Shown here piece after piece: positions 1 through 9,353 of a stretch of DNA of 33,485 nt. The notes below the pieces were generated by a model. The model worked only from the letters and a program-made list of their open reading frames with translations, had not been told where the DNA came from and searched no databases. The stretch spans positions 1-33,485 of the forward strand of contig VAWK01000007.1 in assembly GCA_005885515.1 (NCBI GenBank), written 5' to 3'. Each line of letters opens with the position of its first letter. The first letter of the stretch is position 1. The stretch is from Actinomycetota bacterium. Its GTDB lineage: Bacteria > Actinomycetota > Thermoleophilia > Solirubrobacterales > Solirubrobacteraceae. The position numbers and the translations under genes were made by a program.

Positions 1-1140
1 CGATGCGCAGAACGCGCCGCCGCGCTTGCCCTCGCGCACGGGCGCGTCGATGCGGCGCTCGGCGAAGAAGCGACGCGCGAGCCCGCCCAGCTCCGGCGAG
101 AAAGCCGAGTAGCAGTCGAGCACGATCTCCCTCGCGCGCGCGAACGAGTAGGTCACCTCGTCCTGCGTCACCGCGGCCATGCGGTCGTAGTCGGCGAGAC
201 GGTCCAGGCCGAGCAGCCTCGCCTTGAGCCGATACCAGCGCCGCGGGATCTCGTTGCGCGCGCGCACCGCCGCGATCAGCGCCTGCACGGACTCGTCGCT
301 GGCCTCGTTGGCGAGGTTGCGCGCGGCCAGCCAGTGCCGGTAGCGGCGCAGGCGGTCATCGATCGCCTTGTCTGCCAGCAGCGTGTTGAACAGGTAGGCC
401 CGCGTGCGCAGACCGGGCCCCAACGCGTCGGTGATCGCCTCCGCCGTCGCGCGCCGGAGCTCACGGTCGGGCAGCATGAGGCGGCTGAGCGCCATGTCCA
501 GCGCCACCTTCTCGCGCTGGCCGCCGCGGCCGTCGACCGCCGATCGCTCCTCGCCGGCGGCCGCGGGCAGCTCCACGGCTATCGCGGAGGTGAGCTCTTC
601 GAACAGGCGCGTCCACGCGCTCGAGCCGGTCAGCGCCTTCTCGGCGAGGATCTTCTCCTCCGGCTCGGACAACAGGTGCTCGCGGTAGCGGCGCACGTTG
701 CGCAGGTGATGTCGGCAGAAGTCGAGCCCCTCGTCCGCCAGCAGCGCCTCGGCGCGATCGTCCTGGAGCGCCGCCCACTCGAGCTCGAAGAACAGCAGCG
801 TCGTCTCGATCGCCGTGGCGCGTTCCTGAACCAGCTGCAGCAGCGCGCCGTTGGCCGGCTCGGCCGTGTCGGCGGCGAAGCGCAGGGCCGCGAATGTCCC
901 CGCGCGTCCCACGAGCTCCTGGATCGCGGCGAGCTCGTGCATCGCCTCGCCAAGCGCCGCTCCGTCGAGCTCGGCGAGCGCGCGGGCGTAGCGCGCGGCG
1001 AACGCCTGCGCCCGCCCGAGCGCCTCTTGCAGGCGGCGCTCCACGCCCGCCTCGCCCTCTCCATCGAGGAGTGGTTCGAGGTCCCACCGCGTCTCCTGGA
1101 GCTCTGGGTCGCTCGGCGTGGAGGCGGCTTTGGTGGCCAT
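1..1140 (-). CDS. pepF: Oligoendopeptidase F family M3 metallopeptidase (C-terminus outside window)
   Basis: This is a cytosolic zinc oligopeptidase of the M3/PepF clade, which degrades short peptides. The first 380 residues are visible and the gene runs off the left edge, so the HExxH zinc site cannot be checked. The visible part is helical, as in the PepF N-terminal domain. The stretch NTLLADKAIDDRLRRYRHW (about residue 250) and the final KRGGAFC motif (about residues 372-378) are typical of PepF shortly before the catalytic region. The ATG at 1140 begins MATKAAS; an in-frame GTG lies seven codons upstream. A TAAGCT box (1156-1151) ends 10 nt before the ATG, which fits a leaderless or near-leaderless mRNA. 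It is divergent from thyX. The family call is solid; the exact start is less so. Confidence 0.85.
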   Translation of the reverse strand, partial: MATKAASTPSDPELQETRWDLEPLLDGEGEAGVERRLQEALGRAQAFAARYARALAELDGAALGEAMHELAAIQELVGRAGTFAALRFAADTAEPANGALLQLVQERATAIETTLLFFELEWAALQDDRAEALLADEGLDFCRHHLRNVRRYREHLLSEPEEKILAEKALTGSSAWTRLFEELTSAIAVELPAAAGEERSAVDGRGGQREKVALDMALSRLMLPDRELRRATAEAITDALGPGLRTRAYLFNTLLADKAIDDRLRRYRHWLAARNLANEASDESVQALIAAVRARNEIPRRWYRLKARLLGLDRLADYDRMAAVTQDEVTYSFARAREIVLDCYSAFSPELGGLARRFFAERRIDAPVREGKRGGAFCAS

Positions 1141-1223
1141 CGTGCCGAGCAGCTTAGCCACCGAGGTGGAGCCGGTGCGCTCGCGGGTAGACGTCCGGGA
1201 GGCGACCTAGCATCCCGCACCCC

Positions 1224-2012
1224 GTGCACGAGACCACCCCCAAAGTCTTCCTGATCGCACGCCCGTCGATCGACCTGGAGGGGATGCGCGGCTACCTGCA
1301 AGATGTCGGCGGTGAAGCGTGGCTCACACGGCGGCTGGCCGAGTCGCGGGCGAGCCCCAACGCGGGCGAGCTGCTCGTGGAGTTCGCCGGGCGCGCCTGC
1401 TACCGCAGCTGGGAGCCCGGGCTGAACCCGAACGTGAGCAAGGTCCGCACCGACCAGCGCGAGTACTTCGCCAACATCCTGCGCTCGGCGCACGGCTCGG
1501 TGCTGGAGCACGCCAACTACTCGTTCGCGCTGCGCAACTGCTCACGCGTGATGACTCACGAGCTTGTCAGGCATCGCGCCGGCTCGGCCTTCAGCCAGGA
1601 GAGCCTGCGCTACGTGCGCCTGGCCGACATCGGCTTTCGCGTGCCTCCGGCGCTCGAGCCGGCGCGCGAGCGGGTGCTCGCGATCGTGGAGCAGCTCGAG
1701 GAGTTCCAGCGCAGCGCGGCCGAGGAGCTGGGCATCGACCGAGAGGGCGTGCCCTTCCACATCAAGAAGGAGGTCACCTCGGCACTGCGCCGCGTGGCCC
1801 CGATCGGGCTGAGCACCGACATCATCTGGACCGCCAACGTACGCACGTTGCGCCACGTGATCGAGATGCGCACCGCGGAGGGCGCCGAGGAGGAGCTGCG
1901 GCTGGTGTTCGATCGCGTCGCGGCGATCATGCAGGCGGAGGCGCCGGGATTGTTCCAGGACTTCGCGCGCCATGCCGACGGCGCGTGGGTGCCGCAGTTT
2001 CACAAGGTGTGA
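1224..2012 (+). CDS. thyX: Flavin-dependent thymidylate synthase ThyX
   Basis: ThyX makes dTMP from dUMP using methylene-tetrahydrofolate, FAD and NADPH, and replaces ThyA in many actinobacteria. The 262-residue protein contains the signature region RHRAGSAFSQESLRY at about residues 114-128. The C-terminal substrate/folate segment NVRTLRHVIEMRT is also present, with the expected arginines. The spacing inside the signature is RHR-x8-S, one residue longer than the textbook RHR-x7-S. The start is the GTG at 1224 (MHETTPK). A TAGCAT box at 1208-1213 ends 10 nt upstream and no strong Shine-Dalgarno is seen. The gene is divergent from pepF and convergent with acs. MetF, which draws on the same folate cofactor, is encoded later in the window. 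Confidence 0.93.
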   Translation: MHETTPKVFLIARPSIDLEGMRGYLQDVGGEAWLTRRLAESRASPNAGELLVEFAGRACYRSWEPGLNPNVSKVRTDQREYFANILRSAHGSVLEHANYSFALRNCSRVMTHELVRHRAGSAFSQESLRYVRLADIGFRVPPALEPARERVLAIVEQLEEFQRSAAEELGIDREGVPFHIKKEVTSALRRVAPIGLSTDIIWTANVRTLRHVIEMRTAEGAEEELRLVFDRVAAIMQAEAPGLFQDFARHADGAWVPQFHKV

Positions 2013-2016
2013 GCGC

Positions 2017-2038
2017 GCCGCCCCGCTGCGCAGGCGGC
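2017..2038. terminator. GC hairpin between thyX and acs
   Basis: GCCGCC at 2017-2022 can pair with GGCGGC at 2033-2038 around a 10-nt loop. It lies between the convergent ends of thyX and acs. There is no T-run on either side, so a terminator role is only suggested by position. Confidence 0.25.
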
Positions 2039-2066
2039 CGCGGTGCCGAACGCGCCGCGCGCGCCC

Positions 2067-4061
<1,995 letters not shown>

Positions 4062-4075
4062 TGTGCACCCCCTTG
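4062..4075 (-). promoter_or_regulatory. Shine-Dalgarno of acs
   Basis: Read on the minus strand, AAGGGGGTGCACA directly precedes the acs ATG. It is one of the few clear purine-rich ribosome binding sites in the window, and it decides the start against the longer open frame upstream. Confidence 0.7.
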
Positions 4076-4125
4076 CGTTGCCGTTCTTGCTCCGCTCGCC
4101 AGCGCACCACGCTAGCGCGCCCAGC

Positions 4126-5079
4126 TCAGCGCCGTGCCCCCCGCTTGCGGCGCCGGCGCGAGGAGCCGCTCGCCGATGGACGCGTGGGCGCAGGCGCGAC
4201 GTCGCCGCCGCCGGCCGCATCGCCGCCGGCGCTGGTGGACAGCGCCGGCTCGCGCGCGCGCGCCTGCTCGCGCGCTTCGCGCATCTGCGCCTGTGTGGGC
4301 CACGGGCGCGCCTCGCCCGCCGCCCAGGCGGGCGGATCCCCGTTGGGCCAGCGGCCGCCGAACAGGATGCCGGCCATCACCATCCAGAACGCCGGCACCA
4401 CCTGGAGCGTGACGCCACCCAGCGGGAGGAACGTCAGGACGCCCGTGAACACTCCGAGGATGCCCATCCAGCGCGTCAGCAGCCCCACCCGCATCGCGGC
4501 CAGCGACGTGGCGATCGTCCCCGCGGCCATGGCCAGCCCGGCGATCAGGGCGGGGTAGGCGAGCACCTGGTAGGGCGTGGCCTTGCTCAGCGCGTTGTCG
4601 ACCGCGTGGCTTGTGAAGTCGTGACCGACGGCGAATTTGTGCGCCTCGATCGATCCCACCACCTGGTGGGCGACGCTGACCAGCGCCAGCGATATCCCGC
4701 CGGCGAGCACGAGCGGACGGGCTGCAGACCAGGTCTCCGGCCGGCGAAAGCGCGCGGCGTCGACGAGCAGCAGCAGGATCAGCACGAGCGCTCCGATGGC
4801 GATCGCCGCGATCACGCTGCCGGAGATCAGTGCGAAGGCGTGATGGCTCAGGTATCTAACTTCCGGTGCACGCGGGCTTTCGGCGGGGCGTGGTTCGCCG
4901 CGCAGAGCCGGAGCGAGCCCTTGCAGCAGGCCGACGCTCGGGGCGCCGTTGGCCGTGGCCGCGACGACGATCCCGCTCAGTAGATACAGCACGCCCCCCG
5001 CGACGGCTGGCGGGGCCAGCCGGCGGCGGCGTTCGGACTCGCGCGCGACCTGCGCCCTGGTCTCGCTCGAGCTGGGCAT
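4126..5079 (-). CDS. Polytopic membrane protein of unknown function
   Basis: I do not recognise a named family. The 317-residue protein has about six hydrophobic segments, near residues 23-43, 80-108, 122-145, 170-195, 200-218 and 222-242. A soluble tail follows that is rich in Ala, Pro and Arg and ends in a very basic RRRRKRGARR. The region between segments 3 and 4 (EAHKFAVGHDFTSHAVDNAL) contains several His and Asp residues facing one side of the membrane. The start is the ATG at 5079, and a TAGACT box (5094-5089) ends 9 nt before it. The gene ends 64 bp ahead of acs on the same strand, so read-through is possible, but acs has its own candidate promoter in the gap. Confidence 0.75.
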   Translation of the reverse strand: MPSSSETRAQVARESERRRRLAPPAVAGGVLYLLSGIVVAATANGAPSVGLLQGLAPALRGEPRPAESPRAPEVRYLSHHAFALISGSVIAAIAIGALVLILLLLVDAARFRRPETWSAARPLVLAGGISLALVSVAHQVVGSIEAHKFAVGHDFTSHAVDNALSKATPYQVLAYPALIAGLAMAAGTIATSLAAMRVGLLTRWMGILGVFTGVLTFLPLGGVTLQVVPAFWMVMAGILFGGRWPNGDPPAWAAGEARPWPTQAQMREAREQARAREPALSTSAGGDAAGGGDVAPAPTRPSASGSSRRRRKRGARR

Positions 5080-5088
5080 GGTCAGCGA

Positions 5089-5094
5089 AGTCTA
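5089..5094 (-). promoter_or_regulatory. -10 box TAGACT of the membrane protein gene
   Basis: TAGACT lies 9 nt upstream of the ATG at 5079 on the minus strand. The spacing would place transcription start at or just before the start codon. Confidence 0.5.
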
Positions 5095-5161
5095 CGCGCA
5101 GCCGAGGCCCGTACGAGCGCCCCGCGGCGCGGTCGCGCGATCCCGATGCGAGTCTCGCCGC

Positions 5162-5692
5162 CTACCCGTCGGCGAGCGCCGCGTGGACACCGGGCGCCAG
5201 CCCGAGCCGGTCGGCGACGCGTTGCAGCAGCTCGAGCAGCTGCTCGCGCTCCTCCGCGCTGAGCCCGGCGCACAGATCGCGCTCGTGCTCCGCCGCCAGC
5301 GCAAAGGCGCGGGTCAGCACGCTGCGCCCCGCCTCGGTGAGGTGCAGCGCCCGTGCGCGGCGGTCGGCGGGATTCTGGCGTCGCTCGAGCAGCCCCCGGG
5401 CCTCGAGCGCGTCGACGAGGCCGACCATGCGGCTGGCCGGTATCTGTAGACGCTCGCCGAGGGTCTGCTGGGAGGAGCCCTCGCAGGCGGCCACGGAACG
5501 GAGCAGAGCGAACTCGCGCGGGTCCAGTGCGAGCGGGTCGAGGATCCGGCGAAAGCGCCGCGCGACCGCGTAGCCGGTGGTCGACAGCGTGAACCCCACC
5601 GATCGAAACGGCGCAGCTGGCCCTGCCGCGGTGCCTGCGGCGAAAGCCCGCGGCGGATCGTCGCCAGAGCGCAGATGCATGTCGCTGTGCAT
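5162..5692 (-). CDS. MarR family transcriptional regulator
   Basis: This is a 176-residue winged-helix DNA-binding protein of the MarR type, expected to act as a dimer repressing nearby genes and itself. The helix-turn-helix region runs through SSQQTLGERLQIPASRMVGL (about residues 72-92). It is followed by the wing sequence RRQNPADRRARALHLTEAG, a very typical MarR DRR-wing motif. The first 30 residues are a variable extension. The ATG at 5692 is chosen because TATGAT ends exactly 8 nt upstream; a second ATG four codons on (MHL) is possible. The gene is divergent from the VOC protein at 5843, across a 150-bp AT-richer gap with two similar 19-bp repeats, a plausible operator region. The VOC gene is the likeliest target. 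Confidence 0.9.
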   Translation of the reverse strand: MHSDMHLRSGDDPPRAFAAGTAAGPAAPFRSVGFTLSTTGYAVARRFRRILDPLALDPREFALLRSVAACEGSSQQTLGERLQIPASRMVGLVDALEARGLLERRQNPADRRARALHLTEAGRSVLTRAFALAAEHERDLCAGLSAEEREQLLELLQRVADRLGLAPGVHAALADG

Positions 5693-5698
5693 GAAACC

Positions 5699-5749
5699 AA
5701 ATCATATCGACATCGAAAGACTTCACTCTGAAATCATTATCGGATCGAA
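5699..5749. promoter_or_regulatory. Pair of imperfect 19-bp direct repeats, candidate MarR operator
   Basis: Positions 5699-5717 and 5731-5749 share the pattern AAATCAT-N6-ATCGAA (13 of 19 bases identical), 32 bp apart, close to three helical turns. The first copy overlaps the marR -10 box. They are the most AT-rich bases for several kb. Operator function is inferred from position; MarR sites are more often palindromic. Confidence 0.4.
5701..5706 (-). promoter_or_regulatory. -10 box TATGAT of the marR gene
   Basis: TATGAT matches the sigma70 -10 consensus at five of six positions. It ends 8 nt before the ATG at 5692, so the mRNA would begin at or next to the start codon. No clear -35 is seen. 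Confidence 0.6.
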
Positions 5750-5842
5750 TCTATTCCCGAACGCTCGCGCGGCGTTCGATCGCGCCGCGACCGGAGCCGA
5801 TCCGCGAACCCGGGCGGAGCTTGAAGGTGGGAGACTGACGTC

Positions 5843-6262
5843 GTGCGCGAGCGAATCAGCCTGATCACGCTCGGCGTGCACGACCTCACCCGCGCGCGGC
5901 GCTTCTACGAAGCGCTGGGCTGGCACACGGGCGCGGCGGACGCTGACGATGTGGTCTTCTTCCAGGCCGGCGAGATGGTGCTGGGACTGTGGGATCGCGG
6001 CAAGCTCGCCGAGGACAGCTGCGTGCAGGACGGCGGCGGCTGGGGCGGTGTCACGCTGGCGCTCGTGGTGGGCTCGCCCGAGGAGGTGCAGCGGGTGACG
6101 GAGGAGGCCCGCGCCGCCGGCGCGACGATCGCGCGCGAGCCGGCGGCGACGTTCTGGGGCGGGTATGACTCGATCTTCATCGATCCCGAGGGTCATCCGT
6201 GGGAGGTCGCCCACAACCCGCACTGGCGCCTCACAGACGACGGCGGCGTGCGGCTGTCGTGA
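5843..6262 (+). CDS. VOC (glyoxalase/bleomycin-resistance) superfamily protein
   Basis: This is a 139-residue, single-module-pair VOC protein, a small metal-binding fold used by lyases, dioxygenases and drug-sequestering proteins. The two beta-alpha-beta-beta-beta halves are visible: ISLITLGVHDLTRARRFYEAL at the N-terminus, and ALVVGSPEEVQRVTEEARAAG through DSIFIDPEGHPWEVAHNP at the C-terminus. The FxDPEGxxxE motif supplies the usual C-terminal glutamate. The substrate cannot be told from sequence. The start is the GTG at 5843, with AAGGTGGGAG about 10 nt upstream. It is divergent from a MarR regulator, an arrangement common for small-molecule stress genes. Confidence 0.85.
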   Translation: MRERISLITLGVHDLTRARRFYEALGWHTGAADADDVVFFQAGEMVLGLWDRGKLAEDSCVQDGGGWGGVTLALVVGSPEEVQRVTEEARAAGATIAREPAATFWGGYDSIFIDPEGHPWEVAHNPHWRLTDDGGVRLS

Positions 6263-6318
6263 CCCGCGCCTGACGGCACGCGCAGCCGCGGGACGAACGC
6301 ATGCTTGGCCGCCAGGGC

Positions 6319-6356
6319 GAAGGCTCTAGGATGCCAAGGAGAAGGCTCTAGGATGC
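6319..6356 (+). repeat. Tandem 16-bp promoter repeat carrying two TAGGAT boxes
   Basis: GAAGGCTCTAGGATGC occurs at 6319-6334 and again at 6341-6356, a 22-bp period. Each copy contains TAGGAT, a common actinobacterial -10. The second TAGGAT (6349-6354) ends 6 nt before the ATG at 6361; the first would give a leader of roughly 22 nt more. Confidence 0.7.
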
Positions 6357-6360
6357 GGCC

Positions 6361-6633
6361 ATGGAGAGCGGCGGGCTCGGAGACCTGTTCGGAGACCCCG
6401 AGGAGCTGCAGCGGCGCTTGGCCGAGTTCGCCGAGCAGATGCATGGACAGCAGCGGCTTGCTTGGGCCGACAACGCGATCAAGCTGGCCGTCGACATGAC
6501 GGTCGCGGCGGTGACGCGGGTGAACCTGCAGGGCAACGCCGAGGACCAGGCCGAGCAGATCCGCGTCGTGATCGCGAGGATCTTTCCGGAGGCGGTCGCG
6601 CTCGTGCGCGAGGCGCGCGAGGGCCTTCAGTAA
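6361..6633 (+). CDS. Small protein of unknown function (90 aa)
   Basis: I do not recognise the family. The 90-residue protein is predicted mostly helical, acidic at the N-terminus and without a signal peptide or membrane segment. Two amphipathic stretches (about residues 13-35 and 60-88) could form a helical bundle. The start at 6361 is supported by a TAGGAT box 6 nt upstream, in the second copy of a tandemly duplicated promoter element. The stop overlaps the 3' end of the convergent flippase-like gene by 7 bp, so neither gene has room for a terminator between them. Confidence 0.6.
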   Translation: MESGGLGDLFGDPEELQRRLAEFAEQMHGQQRLAWADNAIKLAVDMTVAAVTRVNLQGNAEDQAEQIRVVIARIFPEAVALVREAREGLQ

Positions 6634-7712
6634 CGCGGGCGCAGCCCGCCGCGGCGCGCGGCTTCCGCTGGCGGCGCCTCTTCGTGTGCATGTCCGCCGT
6701 CGGCGCGCGGTGGCTCGACCCGTTCCGCGGCGCGCTCGGCTTCGCGGGACGCGCGGCCGGCGAACAGGACCTCCTTGAAGGAGCGAAAGCGGAAGATGAA
6801 TACGACCGCCCCCAGGCCGACCACGGCGGTGAACGCGGCGATCGCGATCTGCTGGCCCACCGAGTACGCGGCTACCACGGCGGTGGGGGCGCTGGCCGAG
6901 AACACCTTGACGAGCAGCGCCTGCTGGACGCCGGCCCCACCGGGCGTCAGCGGCACTGCGCCGGCCACCTGGTTGACGGCGAACACGAGCAGGACGTTCT
7001 TGACCGACGCGCCCACGCGAAAGGCTTCGAGAAAGAACCAGAAGGCGGCGAAGCGACTCAACCAGGCGACCACCTGCAGCGAGACCACTTCGCGCAGATA
7101 GCGCTGGCGATCGCGCAGGATCACCACGCCCTGGCGCACGCGCGCCCAGAACGCCTTGGCGCGGCCCGCCAGCGCGGCGAACGCGACCAGGCCGAGCACC
7201 GCCAGCGCCGTGATCAAGAACAGCGTCAGACGGAAGTGGCTGGCGAGGTAGGAGATGTCGAAGGAGCTGAGTTTTGAGAACTTGGGCGGCTTGGGGAACA
7301 CGCCCTGAGTGAACGCGAAGATGAGCACGAGCACGCCCACGGCGGCGTCGAAGATCGACTCCACGAAGAACGCCGAGGCGACGGTCGGATAGCGCGAGCC
7401 TGGGATCGAGGAGCGCGTGAGAAACAGCTTGATGATGTCGCCACCGCGCGCCGGCACGACGTTGTTGAAGCCCACCGCGGCGAAGTAGGCGCCCCACACG
7501 CGTCGCCATTGGAAGCTGACGCCGGGATAGGCGGCGCGCAGGCTGTGAAAGAAGGCACGCGAGCGAAGCGTGAGGTTCAGGCCGAAGAAGGCCAGCGCGA
7601 GCATCAGCGCGCCCCAATGGACGGCCGCCAGATCCGAGAAGAACTTGCCGACCGCGTCGAAGAAGACGCTCAGGCTGTGGCCGATCGAGGTCGAGGCGAG
7701 CGCTCCGGGCAC
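6627..7712 (-). CDS. Flippase-like / lysylphosphatidylglycerol synthase transmembrane-domain protein
   Basis: This is an integral membrane protein of the LPG-synthase TM-domain (UPF0104) family, which includes lipid flippase domains. The 361-residue protein has about seven to eight hydrophobic segments. It carries family hallmarks: FNNVVPARGGDIIKLFLTR after the second membrane segment, and NQVAGAVPLTPGGAGVQQALL near residue 270, the conserved P-GG-G-Q loop. It has no C-terminal catalytic MprF domain, so it is the stand-alone transporter-like form. The tail is charged and His/Glu/Arg-rich. The GTG at 7712 is chosen because TACGCT (7725-7720) ends 7 nt upstream; a TTG 17 codons earlier is open but lacks signals. 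It is divergent from the epimerase. Confidence 0.82.
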   Translation of the reverse strand: MPGALASTSIGHSLSVFFDAVGKFFSDLAAVHWGALMLALAFFGLNLTLRSRAFFHSLRAAYPGVSFQWRRVWGAYFAAVGFNNVVPARGGDIIKLFLTRSSIPGSRYPTVASAFFVESIFDAAVGVLVLIFAFTQGVFPKPPKFSKLSSFDISYLASHFRLTLFLITALAVLGLVAFAALAGRAKAFWARVRQGVVILRDRQRYLREVVSLQVVAWLSRFAAFWFFLEAFRVGASVKNVLLVFAVNQVAGAVPLTPGGAGVQQALLVKVFSASAPTAVVAAYSVGQQIAIAAFTAVVGLGAVVFIFRFRSFKEVLFAGRASREAERAAERVEPPRADGGHAHEEAPPAEAARRGGLRPRY

Positions 7713-7771
7713 GTCCTCAAGCGTACGGACCTCGGCCGCGCGGAGAGCGCCGCTGCGATACAAACCGCTGC

Positions 7772-8794
7772 GTGGCAGGCAACAGCGCGCCGGCGCGACT
7801 GACGGTCGCGATCACGGGCCCCACCGGCGAGATCGGCCGCTCGGTGGTGGCAGCGCTCGAGCGCAGCCCCGAGGTGGCTCGCCTGCGCGGCATGGCGCGC
7901 CGCGCCTTCGACCCTGCCGCGCTGGGCTGGCGGAAGATGGAGTACAGGCGCGGCGACGTGCTCGACGAGCGCGCCGTGGGGGCGTTGGTCGACGGCGCCG
8001 ACGTGGTCGTCCACCTCGCGTTCGTCATCATCGGCGGCGCAAGCGAAAGCCGCACCGTCAATCTCGAGGGCTCGCGCGCGGTGTTTGCAGCCGCGGCGTC
8101 AGCGCGCGTCAAGCGCCTCGTCTACGCGTCCTCGGTCGCCGCGTACGGCTTCCACCGCGACAACCCGCGGCCGCTCACGGAGGAGGTCCCGGCGCGCGGC
8201 ACCGACGGCCACTACTACTCCGCGCAGAAGGCGCAGGTGGAGCGGCTGCTGCGCCGCACGCTCGCCGGCAGCGCCACCGACGCGTACGTGTTCCGCCCCT
8301 GCATCGTGGCCGGACGCCACGCGTCGCTGCTGATCGACAGCCTGCCCTACCGCCTCCTCTCCGAGCGGCTGCCCGCTCCGGTCCGCGGCCTGCTCGAGCG
8401 AGTGCCGCTCGTGAGGCCCGTGCTGCCCGACCCGGGCGTGCCCTTCCAGCTCGTCCACCACGACGATGTCGCCAGCGCGATGCGCGCCGCCGTGCTCGGC
8501 CGCGGACGGCCGGGGGCCTATAACCTCGCCGGCCCGGGTGAGCTGACGGTCGCGGCGCTGGCGCGCGAGCTCGGCTGGCGCTCGGTCCCGGTGCCCGGGC
8601 TGGCCGTGGACGCGCTCGCCGGGATGACCGGCCGGCTCGCGTTCCTGCCGGCCCAGGCGCAGTGGATCAGCGCGTTTCGCGAGCCCGTGATCATGGACAC
8701 CGCGAAGGCCCGGCGCGAGCTGCGCTGGCGCCCGCGCCACACCGCGATGCAAACGTTGCGTGAGACGATCGCCGCCGCGCGGGCGCGGGCCTGA
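7772..8794 (+). CDS. NAD-dependent epimerase/dehydratase (extended SDR)
   Basis: This is a 340-residue extended short-chain dehydrogenase/reductase, a family acting on nucleotide sugars or related substrates. The Rossmann loop GPTGEIGRS at about residues 15-23 and the catalytic tyrosine/lysine pair in YYSAQK (YxxxK) are visible, together with the preceding strand VYASSVAAYG, which carries the catalytic serine. The C-terminal part binds substrate and is too variable to name one. The start is the GTG at 7772. An imperfect -10 (TACAAA, 7759-7764) ends 7 nt upstream. The gene converges on bcp, and a GC hairpin lies in the 33-bp gap. Confidence 0.85.
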   Translation: MAGNSAPARLTVAITGPTGEIGRSVVAALERSPEVARLRGMARRAFDPAALGWRKMEYRRGDVLDERAVGALVDGADVVVHLAFVIIGGASESRTVNLEGSRAVFAAAASARVKRLVYASSVAAYGFHRDNPRPLTEEVPARGTDGHYYSAQKAQVERLLRRTLAGSATDAYVFRPCIVAGRHASLLIDSLPYRLLSERLPAPVRGLLERVPLVRPVLPDPGVPFQLVHHDDVASAMRAAVLGRGRPGAYNLAGPGELTVAALARELGWRSVPVPGLAVDALAGMTGRLAFLPAQAQWISAFREPVIMDTAKARRELRWRPRHTAMQTLRETIAAARARA

Positions 8795-8798
8795 GCCG

Positions 8799-8820
8799 CC
8801 CGGCGCCGCGCGCCGCTGGG
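8799..8820. terminator. GC-rich hairpin between convergent epimerase and bcp genes
   Basis: CGGCGC at 8801-8806 pairs with GCGCCG at 8810-8815 around a 3-nt loop, and CC/GG at the ends may extend it past a small bulge. It sits exactly between two convergent stops. There is no T-run, as is common for actinobacterial terminators. Confidence 0.45.
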
Positions 8821-8827
8821 CGCATCG

Positions 8828-9304
8828 TCAGACGAGCGGTGGCCGCGCCCGCTGCAGCGCCTGGAGCACCAGCCGGTCATGCTCGGCGGGCTTTACCTTC
8901 CGCAGCACGTCGGCGACGCGCCCGTCGGGGTCGATGATGAACGTGGTGCGCTCGTTGCCGAAGTAGGTGCGCCCGTACATGGACTTCTCGACCCAAACCC
9001 CGTACGCCTCGGCGACAGCGTGCGCCTCGTCGGCCAGCAACGGAAAGTCGAGCGCGTGCTTGTCACGAAAGCGCTCCAGCTTGGCCACCGGATCGGGCGA
9101 GATCCCCACCACCGCCGCGCCTGCGGCGGCGTACTCGGCGTGGTGGTCGCGAATGCCGCACGCCTGCACGGTGCAGCCCGGTGTTTCTGCCTTGGGATAG
9201 AAATAGACCACTACGGGCTGCCCGCGAAAGTCCGACAGCTTGACGGCGCGGCCGTCCTGATCTGGCAGCTCGAAGTCCGGGGCCACGTCTCCTCGCCCGA
9301 TCAC
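8828..9304 (-). CDS. bcp: Thioredoxin-dependent peroxiredoxin, Bcp/PrxQ type
   Basis: This peroxidase reduces H2O2 and organic hydroperoxides using thioredoxin, in the cytosol. The 158-residue length is typical. The active-site motif [14 protein letters not shown] contains the peroxidatic cysteine and a second cysteine five residues on, the PrxQ arrangement that forms an intramolecular disulfide. [14 protein letters not shown] and [11 protein letters not shown] are typical thioredoxin-fold strands. The start is the GTG at 9304. TAGGAT (9317-9312) ends 7 nt before it, so it can be transcribed on its own. It also lies 49 bp downstream of mutM on the same strand; together they suggest an oxidative-damage theme. 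Confidence 0.93.
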   Translation of the reverse strand: MIGRGDVAPDFELPDQDGRAVKLSDFRGQPVVVYFYPKAETPGCTVQACGIRDHHAEYAAAGAAVVGISPDPVAKLERFRDKHALDFPLLADEAHAVAEAYGVWVEKSMYGRTYFGNERTTFIIDPDGRVADVLRKVKPAEHDRLVLQALQRARPPLV

Positions 9305-9311
9305 GCCCGGG

Positions 9312-9317
9312 ATCCTA
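9312..9317 (-). promoter_or_regulatory. -10 box TAGGAT of bcp
   Basis: TAGGAT ends 7 nt upstream of the bcp GTG, inside the 49-bp gap behind mutM. The spacing fits a leaderless mRNA. Confidence 0.55.
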
Positions 9318-9353
9318 GCCTCGATGGGCGCGCGCCCGCGCGCTTTCGTGCCC

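Noticed and set aside
7713..7763. TTG start 17 codons upstream for the flippase-like protein
   Set aside because: The TACGCT box 7 nt before the GTG at 7712 lies inside that extension; the first membrane segment starts later.
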